Of a stretch of 64,000 nucleotides of DNA, positions 32,782 to 42,275 are shown piece after piece. The notes beneath the pieces are model-generated. The model was not told where the DNA came from. It ran no database searches and was given only the letters and a program-made list of their open reading frames with translations. The stretch lies in assembly GCF_000586435.1 (NCBI RefSeq), contig NZ_BAWH01000001.1, forward strand, positions 462,082-526,081. Reading direction: 5' to 3'. Positions within the stretch are counted from its first letter, which is position 1. Each line of letters begins with the position of its first letter. Position numbers and translations under genes: made by a program. This stretch comes from Psychrobacter sp. JCM 18901. Its GTDB lineage: Bacteria; Pseudomonadota; Gammaproteobacteria; Pseudomonadales; Moraxellaceae.

Positions 32782-33089
32782 TATCGTAACTTGTATGATT
32801 AAGGCCTTGCCGATAGTCCAAGAGACGCTTAAACTGTAAGGCCTTGTGATAATTAAAAAGCGTAATTAAAAACTATAGGGTCTCAAACCAAAAGATTTCA
32901 TTTGCCAATACGGCCAGTGATATAATCGGTCACACATCATCTTAATACTGTTAGCTGTTCGTCATAATCAAGCTGTGCTTTAAGCAATAAAAATGGGCAC
33001 TGCGGTGTTATCATACGATGTTGATCACTACTGTTAAATAAAACCTACCTAAAAAAGTTAGACGTCAGTGCTAGCATAAGGACAATAAA
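32782..33089. other. Intergenic region glnE / ilvE
   Basis: No gene seen. It contains two copies of TAAGGCCTTG (near 32801 and 32838); I saw no clear terminator. Confidence 0.6.
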
Positions 33090-34020
33090 ATGAATATGGC
33101 AACACAAGATGGTAAGCTTTGGATGAATGGCACGATGATCGAACAGCCAGATGCTAAAGTTCATGTGCTCACACATAGCTTGCATTACGGCATGGCTGTG
33201 TTTGAAGGCGTACGAGCTTACCAAACAGCGGATAATCGTACTGCTATTTTCCGCTTAAAAGAACATACCGAGCGTCTACTTGGCTCAGCTAAAATCTTTC
33301 AAATGGACGTACCTTTTGATGCTGCCACTCTAGAGCAAGCACATAAAGATGTGGTAAAGCAAAACAACTTGGCAGAAGCCTATATTCGTCCGCTTATTTG
33401 GGTAGGTGCAGAAAAGCTTGGCTTATCTTCACGTGACAATAGCATCAATGCTATGGTTGCTGCATGGCACTGGGGTGCTTATCTTGGTGAAGAAGGCATC
33501 AAAAACGGTATCCGTGTAAAAACGTCATCTTATACGCATCACATGCCAAACGTGACTATGTGTAAGGCTAAAGCCTCTAGTAACTATCCTGTATCTATCA
33601 TGGCCAACCAAGAAGTGACGCGTAATGGCTATGACGAAGCTATCTTAATGGATCCACAAGGGTTTGTATGTCAGGGTGCGGGCGAGAACTTATTTTTGGT
33701 AAAAAAATGGTGAGCTACATACGCCAGACCTATCAGGTGGTGCATTAGACGGTATCACCCGTCGTACTATCTTGCAGTTCGCAGCTGACCTAGGTATCAA
33801 TGTCATCGAACGCCGTATCACTCGTGATGAGTTTTACTTAGCTGACGAGATATTTATGACAGGTACTGCTGCTGAAGTGACGCCTATTCGTGAATATGAC
33901 GATCGCATCATCGGTAATGGTGGCCGCGGTCCATTGACTGAAAAACTACAGACCTTATACTTTGATGTGGTTCATGGCCGCAACGAGAAATATATGGACT
34001 GGTTAAGCTTTATTGATTAA
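33090..34020 (+). CDS. ilvE: Branched-chain amino acid aminotransferase, one frameshift
   Basis: PLP-dependent class IV aminotransferase for the last step of Ile, Leu and Val synthesis. The protein starts GKLWMNGTMIEQPDAKVHVL then THSLHYGMAVFEGVRAY; it holds the PLP lysine in MCKAKASSNYPVSIMANQEV and the QGAGENLFLV loop, and the second half reads DEIFMTGTAAEVTPIREYDD. A 7-A run at 33701-33707 should be 6, giving LVKNGELHTPDLSGGALDGI and joining the frames. The repaired protein is about 309 residues, normal for IlvE. Single gene with its own terminator. Confidence 0.96.
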
Positions 34021-34340
34021 GCTTTATTAATTAAGTCTTAACATGACGCTGTATAAAGAAAGCTAAGACTTTGATGGTCTTGGCTTTTTTTGATTTGTTA
34101 TGGGGAGGATATCGACAAGCTCGCACATATATGATGGATGTTGTATCATAGCTGCGCTTGGCCGCTAATTATCTATTAGCAAGCATCATGAAGCTGGTCA
34201 TCTGTAGGCCATACTGCCGAGCGTGACACAGCTTTGGCGCAAAGGTGTGCCGGGTAAAAAAAATGTGCTAGGTAAAAGCTGGGTAGAAATAGTATAAATT
34301 CGCCCCTTTTTCTGGTATTGGTCGTACGCCTAATAAAACA
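34021..34340. other. Intergenic region ilvE / glycosyltransferase cluster
   Basis: It contains the ilvE terminator. The remaining 250 bases carry no gene I can support and probably hold the promoter of the GT4 gene (AGTATAAAT near 34292). Confidence 0.6.
34058..34092 (+). terminator. Rho-independent terminator of ilvE
   Basis: AAAGCTAAGAC pairs (one G-U) with GTCTTGGCTTT around TTTGATG, followed by a T-run. Confidence 0.8.
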
Positions 34341-35445
34341 ATGGAGAAGCCGTTGAGAGTCTTACATTTTGTCACTGGTGGCTTTTCAGGAGCGACGAAA
34401 GTTGCTATTGATTTGGTCGAGGCTCACGATCAAATCGAATCAACGGACAGCCTATTAGTATTGCGCCGAAAAAAAACGACGGTCGCAGAAAAGCTGACAG
34501 AGCTTGAAGAAAAAGGCATCGACTATCAAATAGTCACAGGTAAGACGCACCTTGCGACTGTCCATGAATTAAAAAAACTATGTGAGCAATGGCAACCTGA
34601 CATATTGGTTGCGCATGGGTTTCCTGAGCACTTACTTGGAAGACGAGCAGGACTGTTGGCACAGGTGCCTTACCTAGTACAAGTAGAGCATAATTCTAAA
34701 GAGCGCTACACACCGTGGACGCGACATCAAACACGTAAACTCAGTAAATCTACGGCCAGTATTGTGGCGGTCTCTGAAGGAGTGGCTCAGGTGTTGTCTT
34801 CGCAAGGTCTTCATGCACCCATTCATGCCATTCCAAATGGTATCGATACCACTCGATTTGGAGGTGCTCACCCCATAGCTGTCCATCAAAGGTCGCAAGA
34901 TCTGATCATGGTGGGGCGCTATGCCAAAAGTAAGGATCATGTTACTTTGATCGAAGCGCTACAGCAGTTAAAACAAAAAGGTGTCACTCCCACCCTGACT
35001 CTAGTAGGGAGTGGCCGTAAGCGCTATCAAAAACAAATACATGACCTAGTGGCTCGTTATGAGTTACAAGATCAAGTGACCTTTATAGAGTACAGTAGTG
35101 AGGTTGAAAAGCTATTGCGCCAACATAAAGTGTTTGTCATGTCGAGCCGTTTTGAAGGGTTGAATCTTGCAGTATTAGAGGCTATGGCCAGTGGCTGCGT
35201 CGTAGTAGGTAGCACCGCGATGGGGGTAAAAGAGCTGATTGATGATAAAGCAGATGGATTTTTATTTCCTATCGGCGACTCAGCAGTGCTAGCAGATATC
35301 TTAGAGACCGTGCTGTCTGATCCAAAAAAACTACCAAGCGTTTGCTCATGCCGCAAGAGAAAAAGTCTTAAACCACTATGATAAAAATTATGTCACTCAG
35401 GCATATTATGAGTTGTTTAAGCAGCTGTTAAGTCAGTCTGAGTAG
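34341..35445 (+). CDS. Glycosyltransferase family 4, one frameshift
   Basis: GT-B retaining glycosyltransferase, likely in lipooligosaccharide or capsule assembly. The N-terminal domain starts LRVLHFVTGGFSGATKVAID, typical of GT4. The C-terminal domain has AIPNGIDTTRFGG, LIMVGRYAKSKDHVTLIEAL, LTLVGSGRKR, and the nucleotide-sugar-binding EGLNLAVLEAMASGCVVVGS. A 7-A run at 35324-35330 should be 6; the C-terminus then reads SDPKNYQAFAHAAREKVLNH and ends at 35445 (367 residues). It is convergent with the YrbL-like gene with a 12-base gap. The donor and acceptor cannot be told. Confidence 0.88.
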
Positions 35446-35457
35446 TATTTTATCACT

Positions 35458-36093
35458 CTAAACATCGGTAGCTTGATAAAAAGGAATTTGACTTTTTATA
35501 TGACGCTCGACTTTTCTTATATTTCGTGTATTGATGGTCTTGCTCATTGATCGAAAAGGTATGATAAGCTTTTCGCCAATACCATCGACCAATACAAACT
35601 CTGGCTTCCCTTGTCGCTGTTCGGTGTACATAATGCCAGCAATATTGACCTCTCCAAATACCACGTGCATATCACAACACTCATCAAAAAACTGATCTAA
35701 TGCTGCCGCGTGACGGTCAGTAAACAGCCCTTCTTTTACCAGATCATAGACTGAGAAAGCCCGACCACTAGGTGAGGTGATTCTCTCGGTGACCAGGCCT
35801 AGTCCTTGGTCTGTCGCAACAAAACCGTACACCGTCTCGATAGGAAAGGTGAACTTCAACGCTCCATAATGACTTTTACAAAGCTGCAGGTACTGTAGTA
35901 GCTCTCTACGAAACTGCCTATAGATGCCTTGGGATCTGTGCGCGCGCAGTTTATACTGCCCAGCTCTACCGCCATCAGGCGTCGCATGTTCAGACTTTAT
36001 GATTTTGATAACTTTGTTGCTATCGTCTGGATATTCAAAGACTATTTTTTGAGTCCCTTCACCTAGTGGTTTTAATTGTTCGATATCTAACAT
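35458..36093 (-). CDS. YrbL-family protein
   Basis: A 211-residue member of the YrbL family, a kinase-like fold first described as a PhoP/PmrA-regulated protein in enterobacteria. The N-terminus reads PLGEGTQKIVFEYPDDSNKV then IKIIKSEHA, resembling a glycine-rich loop and the Lys of an ATP site. The later VNIAGIMYTE and FVLVDGIGEKLIIP segments resemble a catalytic-loop and metal-binding region. Function is unknown, but its position inside a surface-glycan cluster suggests modification of, or response to, cell-envelope sugars. Frame intact. Confidence 0.83.
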   Translation of the reverse strand: MLDIEQLKPLGEGTQKIVFEYPDDSNKVIKIIKSEHATPDGGRAGQYKLRAHRSQGIYRQFRRELLQYLQLCKSHYGALKFTFPIETVYGFVATDQGLGLVTERITSPSGRAFSVYDLVKEGLFTDRHAAALDQFFDECCDMHVVFGEVNIAGIMYTEQRQGKPEFVLVDGIGEKLIIPFRSMSKTINTRNIRKVERHIKSQIPFYQATDV

Positions 36094-36165
36094 TGATTAA
36101 TCATTCCTGTCTGGCTAAGAATCTAAGCAAGAATTATTAGCATATAAAACTATAATTTATAATAA

Positions 36166-37087
36166 TTAATAGTCATTCACTAAGTGGTCTAAAAAAGAAC
36201 CTTTTTTAAACGTCCGATACTTATAAGTTAGTTTGTGAATACTGGACTCTCTTTTGATAATATCTAAAAAATCTTTATTAAAATTTTTATCTAAAGATTC
36301 CTGTAAAAGATGTGGCTGTTTATTAGATAAGAAAGCTTGAGCCTGCCACTTATTCAGATATTCCCTATTAGAGTGAATTACATTATATGCAATAAAATGG
36401 AAACAGAAATAATCAATCAGCCTAGCCTCATTTTTCCAGTAATTAAATAGTGTTTGTTTTATATCTTTAATAAAGGGCTGGTTCGGTTGAGCATGCATAA
36501 ACCAACTAGAAAAAGCATGAAATTCATAATTTGGATGGTCTTCTGGTACATAAAAAGCAAAAAAAATCTGAGTTTAGTATTTTATCTTGAGGACTGCTGG
36601 TTAATAAGACGGTGGCATCAATCCACGTTCCACCATACTTTTCTAGTAAGCAAATACGGACGATATCAGAAAAATGAGTATTCGAGATAATGCCAGCTTT
36701 CTTTTTTCTAAGAATGAAGTCTGGCAAATCTATGTATGCTAATAAACTATTTTCATCTAGTATAATAATATCTCGTCCAGATGAGTGTTCTTCAACACTT
36801 TCAAAGCATTTTTTGATAATGGGAGGTGCTTGGTCAGAACCTTGAAACCATAGCTGCCATATAGGCAGTTCTTTAGGGGGAACTCTCTTTGAAATTGGAT
36901 GCTCGGTAGAAGTTTCAGTGTATTGCTTAAGATAGTTTTGTACTTGCAAGTTTTTTCTATAATCTACCTTCATTACCGTATTTAGATACTGTCTAAAATC
37001 TCGTCTTAATTTTCTAAAAGGTACTAATGTAGAAGCAATTTTTATCAGCCTAATAGAGTTTTTATGTGAGATCATATTTTTATCCAA
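36166..37087 (-). CDS. Capsular polysaccharide synthesis-type glycosyltransferase, one frameshift
   Basis: Protein of about 307 residues after repair, of the Caps_synth/GT32-like type. Signature segments: LPIWQLWFQGSDQAPPIIKK, IILDENSL, ISNTHFSDIVRICLLEKYGG and the metal-binding-type GGTWIDATVLLTS. An 8-A run at 36559-36566 should be 7; this restores DFFAFYVPEDHPNYEFHAFS, then SSWFMHAQPNQPF. The gene is visibly AT-rich compared with ilvE or aspS. It follows the TagB/TagF-like gene at 10 bases on the same strand, so the two are surely co-transcribed. The sugar is unknown. Confidence 0.83.
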
Positions 37088-37097
37088 AATTTAATGA

Positions 37098-38217
37098 TTA
37101 GAGGCTAATTATAGTATCAGTAAGTCTTTTGTTATCAGTATCATCAAAGCTAAGGTTGAATAATTTGATAGTGTTTTGACGTTGCACCGATAATGTATCA
37201 TTCCCTGCTAGCTTCTTTAGCATTATACTGAGTAGAGACTCTAAGTCATATAACTTTTCACCAACTACTATGTTCTCTACTTCGTTATAAATCTCACGGC
37301 TTTTTGATTTATAGACATGCTCGTCAAATACATAAAATAAGATAGGTCTATCTAATATTAAATAGTCAAAAAAATATTGAAGAGTAGTCTGTGATTAAGC
37401 AATCAGCTTCAGACAAACATATGTTTGTATCTGTAGAACCGTCAATAAATATAATGTTATTGTACATGGTTGTATTGATATTATTTTTAGTATTAGGATG
37501 AAGTTTGATTTTAAAGAGACAGTTGTTTGTTTGGCAAAAATCATTGATTTTATCTAAGTCTAAATAGTCGCTATTTAAAAAATCGACTTCAGTATCACGC
37601 CAAGTAGGTGCATAAAGAAATACATATTCCTTACTATCGGATGGTTTTAGTGATTTTAGATAAACAGTGCGTGGATATGGAAAGTTTAGGATTTGGTTTT
37701 TACTAATTTTAAAAGCTTTTCTATAAGAATAGCTATATACAAAATTAGAGGGGCACAAAACATAGTTCACAGCCCTATAGATTTCAGGATGTTTTATTTT
37801 ACTTCTGATAGAGCCATCAAACTTACGCGTTAAAGGACCTTTTTTGATATCAAACTCAATTTTTTTAAGAGGAATGCCATGCCATAAGTTAATTGCGATA
37901 GCATTTTTACTATATTGAAAACCTATATCAGAGATGTAACAGGTATATATAAAGTATTTAGCTGTAAAGCTGTGAACAATAGCTTTGTAGCTACCTTTGA
38001 TATAGCATTCATAGCCTAATGAGGAAATATAGAAATATTCACTTTTGTTCTTTGCTATCCATATCTTGCGAATATTGTAAGGGTTGTATGCATCCTCAAA
38101 CAAGTAGCGACTGTTATCGGAAAAAGGACTGTGACTTGCAAATATCCATTTTTTAGGATTTCTTCTGAATAGTCCTGAAACTAAATAAATAACTCTCTTC
38201 AATACTTTGTCAATCAT
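37098..38217 (-). CDS. CDP-glycerol glycerophosphotransferase family protein (TagB/TagF-like), one frameshift
   Basis: Transfers glycerol phosphate or a similar polyol phosphate from a CDP-activated donor; known from wall teichoic acids and also from some Gram-negative capsules. The family pattern is visible: ASHSPFSDNSRYLFEDAYN, AINLWHGIPLKKIEFD, YVLCPSNFV, FLYAPTWRDTEVDFLNSDYL, KLHPN and CLITDYSSIFFDYL, where the HGxPxK and DYSS motifs are key. A 7-A run at 37368-37374 should be 6; the repaired protein continues LDRPILFYVFDEHVYKSKSR and ends at 37098 (about 373 residues). AT-rich. The TagD-type gene lies 4 bases upstream, providing the activated donor. Confidence 0.87.
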
Positions 38218-38221
38218 AAGC

Positions 38222-38615
38222 TTATTCTTTTATTAGTTCGATTACTTCTGTCGTAGATATTGAAGGTGTACGACTTAAATATATAACTTCACAAATATCA
38301 CTACAGAAGTCAAACCGTCCTTTCCAGTCATCACCCATGACTAGAATATTTGCTTTACAATCTATAATATATTGTTTTTTTAGATCCAATGACTCTTCGT
38401 AGAAAACTTCATCAACATAGCGTATAGATTTAATTATTTCCATCCGAGATGACTGGCAATAAATAGGATTTTTTTGCTTCTTATCAAAATTTAAAGCATC
38501 GGTTGAGATACCAACAGTTAGAAAATCACCGTATTCTTTAGCTCTTTTTAAGATATTTAAGTGACCGATATGAAATAAATCAAAGGTGCCGAAAGTGATT
38601 ACTTTTTTTATTCAT
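38222..38615 (-). CDS. Glycerol-3-phosphate cytidylyltransferase-like protein (TagD type), one frameshift
   Basis: Makes CDP-glycerol (or a related CDP-polyol) from CTP. After correcting a 7-T run (38603-38609 to 6) the protein of 130 residues starts NKKVITFGTFDLFHIGHLNI with the nucleotidyltransferase HxGH motif HIGH, then GISTDALNFDKKQ, the RMEIIKSIRYVDEV segment and the late RTPSISTTEVIELI (RTxGISTT-like). The match to TagD/GCT is strong. It is the natural partner of the glycerophosphotransferase gene directly downstream. AT-rich. Confidence 0.9.
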
Positions 38616-38643
38616 ATATATCTCTTTGTAGTATGCAAAATAT

Positions 38644-39413
38644 TTACTGAAACATTACTTCTTTAGCAAACAATGTTTTTTTTGCTTGACGCATCAGCCG
38701 AGAAGTCTCTCGTTTAACTTTGTGTAGACCTGTTTTTCTCTCCGAGTGCATACGATCTTTGCGCTCTTTTACAAGCGCACTAGGGAGCGCGGGCTTTTCT
38801 TTATTTAAAAGCATTTCTTGTATACATAACGCAGGCATCATCTGGTACACAGGTTCTGAGCCGCAAGCGATAAAGTCATCAAACATCAGCTCATCAAGTG
38901 GTCGTAGTTGATTCTGAGCAAGAGAGTCTAGATACTTTTGTGCGCCTTGCAAAGTAAGTATATAGCCTGCCGTTCCTAAGTTTTCGCCCTTTAATTGAGT
39001 TATATACCGATTCGTTGACTCTATAGGATACATATCAGACGATACAAAGACCTTTTTAGTAAAGGCTTCTATCTTAATGATATGCCATTCTCGTTTTATC
39101 CAGTCAGATGAATTTAGTAAAAACTCGGCATCCTTGCCCAAATAAACATCGTCTTCAAAGATTGCCAAATAGGGTATCTTCTCATCAATCATTTTTTTTG
39201 CCAAACTGAAACATGACTCATCATACACGCAAGCTCGCCAGCTGTAAGGTTGCTGTCTTCTAAGTTGATTGGCAAGTTTTTGGCGTATGATGCCGCTATA
39301 TCTGGCGTCAAAGCGTCGAAAAACTCAAAATCAATATGATGGTTTTGGAACTCGTGGGTGATATGCTGTCTACGGTCTATAGCAGATTTAAGGCTGATAA
39401 CGATACTTTTCAT
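38644..39413 (-). CDS. Glycosyltransferase family 25 (LOS biosynthesis), one frameshift
   Basis: GT25 enzyme of the LgtB/LpsA kind, about 256 residues. The N-terminus MKSIVISLKSAIDRRQHITH and FQNHHIDFEFFDALT, then LTAGELACMMSHVSVWQKM and the DxD-type LAIFEDDVYLGKDAEFLL, and later LGTAGYILTLQGAQKYLDSL are typical. An 8-T run at 39192-39199 should be 6, which joins VWQKM to IDEKIPYLAIF. It is one of two adjacent GT25 genes. The transferred sugar, galactose in many relatives, is not determined. Confidence 0.88.
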
Positions 39414-39463
39414 AATATAAGGGCTACTTATGGGAATATGAGTTTTTGATGGCAATACTTTTG

Positions 39464-40190
39464 TTATGCAGTATTCTTTTTTTCTTTTTTTAAGCTATAA
39501 GACCAGTCTCTATTCTCTAGCTCTTTACGTTGGATGTTTTTTTGCTTTTGCTTCACTCCAAATATCACTGTCCATATCCGTGGGCGTGACCAACGCTGGC
39601 CAAACCCCCAAACCTTTAGCGCTTTGGCTGAGCCAGTTTTGAAAAAACACATCAACTGGCATGGTAATCGTTTTGCCTTTTTCTATAAACTCTGCTGCCC
39701 CTTTTCTAGACCATATCAACCTAGGCCTAAAATAGGAAAATAATAAGCATGCCACAAAGTATGATTATTAATTTGGGTAATATCTTTCGCTAGCTTTCTT
39801 TTATTAGCGGCAATATTAATTAAATGCCACTCCAGATTTTTATTGGCGTACAAAAAAATCTAACAACTGTATGGTAACGCTCTTAAAATAATTAGACAAC
39901 TGCATATCATCTTCTAAAACGACTAGGTAGTCGGCATCGCTCTCTAAAAATGCCGACACACAATGATAGTGGCTAAGATAGCAACCGATCTCGGAGTTTA
40001 AAAGGCTACGACCGAGAGTCTGTCTTGCTTGCCGGTCGTCATAATCCTCAAAACTAGACAGTGGTTTGCCACGTCCATCAAAAGCAGGAAACCTCTCAAA
40101 ACTCCAATCGATGCTATCGAGTTGTTGTTTGGCACTTTCCAGCCGCTCATTACTACCATCAAGATTGATTAGATAGGTCTGTATTTTCAT
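39464..40190 (-). CDS. Second glycosyltransferase family 25 gene, three frameshifts
   Basis: The N-terminal half is clear: MKIQTYLINLDGSNERLESA, FPAFDGRGKPLS, SLLNSEIGCYLSHYHCVSAF and the DxD motif LVVLEDDMQLSN. The second half is only seen after repair of three sites: a 7-A run at 39852-39858 (to 6; LLDFLYANKNLEWHLINI), a missing A at 39718-39719 (GLGLIWSRKGAAEFIEKG) and a 7-T run at 39537-39543 (to 6; KNIQRKELENRDW). Two more 7-T runs at the very end make the true stop uncertain. If they are also overcalled, the C-terminus differs from the one used here. About 241 residues. GT25 family is sure; end is not. Confidence 0.8.
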
Positions 40191-40272
40191 AGTTCTCATT
40201 AAGTATTAATGTCCTTTAACACGATTGCTATTTGCAGAGGTCCAATTCATAATTTCATATAAAAAGCAATCA

Positions 40273-41074
40273 TCATTGCCAATGGTCTTTTAACCATGGG
40301 CTTGGCTTCACATGTCGATACCATTTACCGCCACTACCAGCAATTGCATCGGGCGGGTTAATCTCACCATGGAAGATAACGATTTTTGCATTATCCGGCA
40401 GAGTAGGTGTGCGTACAAAGTTAAAAGGAATCGGCGCAATACATTGGTACTTGAAACTGACACACCATGTCTTATCCCAATACTCTAGGTGGTGATGTTC
40501 ACGCAAATAGTTAGAGAGGTAAGCCTGCTCGTGACGTACTTGGGTGCGAATGGTTTCAAAGTTCCGCTCAAAATTGGACAGCAAATCAGGATAGGTATTC
40601 ATGCCAATATTAAAGCGATAAACAGAGCTATTGCCAATCATGCGCCAAGGTTTTTTTCCAGTCGCGGATGATGACGACACTGTCCTCATGCTCAGCTTGG
40701 TAAGTAAAAAACGCATCGATATTATCGACAATGACGATATCAATATCTAAAAATAGGGCCACACCTTTTAAATCATATAGCTCAGGCTTAAAGGTAGTCA
40801 GTTTTTTCCAACCACGTTCCGGACCTGCTGGCAAATCCATATCGGGTATAGGATAACAGGCAATCGCAGGGTCAATACCTGTGCTGTCATCGGTCAAGCA
40901 AACCATTTGGAAATCTAAGGTTAGATGTCGACTAATCATGTTATAGAGACGATTGACGTATTCAGGACCATATTTGTCGCCCCATTTCATACAGATGATA
41001 TAACGCTGTTCAGCAACATTTGTGCTGGTCTGATTAGGATCTGTAGATGAATTCTTAGTTACGTCAGATGTCAT
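40273..41074 (-). CDS. Glycosyltransferase-like protein (nucleotide-sugar fold), one frameshift
   Basis: About 266 residues after repair. The N-terminal part reads RYIICMKWGDKYGPEYVNRL, FQMVCLTDDS, WKKLTTFKPELYDLKGVALF and the DxD-type LFLDIDIVIVDNID, as in GT-A folds. A 7-T run at 40651-40657 should be 6, which gives RDWKKPWRMIGNSSVYRFNI. The C-terminal part (YWDKTWCVSFKY, KIVIFHGEINPPDA) ends at the TrpLysAspHis-rich tail KDHWQ. It resembles proteins often annotated simply as glycosyltransferase in lipooligosaccharide loci. Donor unknown. It lies between the GT25 pair and the acyltransferase on the same strand. Confidence 0.78.
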
Positions 41075-41224
41075 AGTGCACTCGTATTGAGATAATAGTC
41101 AGATAAATGAAGGACTAATAAAAGTAAAAGAATATAGAGTTCAGCCAATATTAGCATAGCTGTGACTGATGGTACGTCTAAACTGATGGTATGTCTAAAT
41201 AGTGCAACGCTAGGTTGGTGATGA

Positions 41225-42208
41225 CTAATGATTGTCGAGCTTAGTGTTATCATTTTTAACGCTATCGTTGATATCGCTAGCAGAACGATTAGAAACGTTA
41301 GAATGGTGAGATTTGATAAAGGCCGCTAACGTCTCTTGATCTGCCTGATAAGGATTATTCAAACTTGGTATATGCTTAAAACGTCGATAGCCCCACATAT
41401 AGTGACTACAATTGTCCCTAATTATGTGCTCCATGGCCTGATTGAGAGCGTGAGTCGCCACTTCAGTATTACGGTCGTATAAAGCAGGATCGTCGAGTTT
41501 GTAGCAGTAAATATCAAAGCCGCGTCCATCGGTACGGCGAATACAAGATAAGCCAACCAGTGCACATTTGGTTTTGCTTGCCAATTTGGAGGCAAGGGTG
41601 CTAGTTAGGGTTTCGATACCAAAGAACGGAACGACAACGCCGCCTGATGGCTCTGGAACGTGGTCTGGCAGTACGATACTAAAACCACCTTGCTTGAGTG
41701 TTTTAAACACGGCTTTAACGCCGCTACCATCAGTAGGTACCAAAGTCGCGTTGAGTCGCGCACGTCCTTGAAGGATAAAATCGTTAGCGAATTTGCCGTC
41801 AACTGGCTTATACATAATGGTTGGCGCACCAAACTGGTTGAGCCAAGCATTCATCATCTCCCAAGTGCCGAGATGCGGTACGATAGCAAGCATGCCATTT
41901 GGATTGGCAAGACCCTCTAAAAAAATGTCTTTATTATGGACATCACGAATCTGAGCGATACTCCACTCAGGTGGCATCGCCCAGCTTTTTATAGATTCAA
42001 TACTGGTCAAACATTGATGATAAATAATGTCTTTGGTCAATGCGCGCTTTTGCTGCTCAGACAGTGTATGAGTAATCAGCGCCATATTGATCTGAATGGT
42101 ACGCATGATACTTAGACTGGGTATCTTAATGATAACCCACGCAACAAAACGTGCCAGCATCTGCAATACAGACAATGGCACGACTTTGAAAATATGATAC
42201 GGATTCAT
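41225..42208 (-). CDS. LpxL/HtrB-like lipid A (lyso)acyltransferase
   Basis: Membrane-associated acyltransferase of the LpxL/LpxM superfamily that adds secondary acyl chains to lipid A or related lipids. The catalytic HxxxxE motif lies in IVPHLGTWEMMNAW, followed by TIMYKPVDG, RARLNATLVPTDGSG, the VLPDHVPEPSGGVVVPFFGI segment and the late HYMWGYRRFKHIP. The N-terminus has one amphipathic or membrane helix (LQMLARFVAWVIIKIP). The last ~35 residues are Ser/Asn/Asp-rich. The frame is intact, including a true 7-base run near 41919. It follows aspS by 67 bases. Confidence 0.88.
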   Translation of the reverse strand: MNPYHIFKVVPLSVLQMLARFVAWVIIKIPSLSIMRTIQINMALITHTLSEQQKRALTKDIIYHQCLTSIESIKSWAMPPEWSIAQIRDVHNKDIFLEGLANPNGMLAIVPHLGTWEMMNAWLNQFGAPTIMYKPVDGKFANDFILQGRARLNATLVPTDGSGVKAVFKTLKQGGFSIVLPDHVPEPSGGVVVPFFGIETLTSTLASKLASKTKCALVGLSCIRRTDGRGFDIYCYKLDDPALYDRNTEVATHALNQAMEHIIRDNCSHYMWGYRRFKHIPSLNNPYQADQETLAAFIKSHHSNVSNRSASDINDSVKNDNTKLDNH

Positions 42209-42275
42209 GACCACTCACATGGCAATGAATCACGTAGCAAGCACTGTAGACAGCAACCGCGCATCATCAAACGAT

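Noticed and set aside
41568..41920. Plus-strand frames opposite the LpxL-like gene
   Set aside because: They mirror the codon pattern of the acyltransferase and have no recognisable features.
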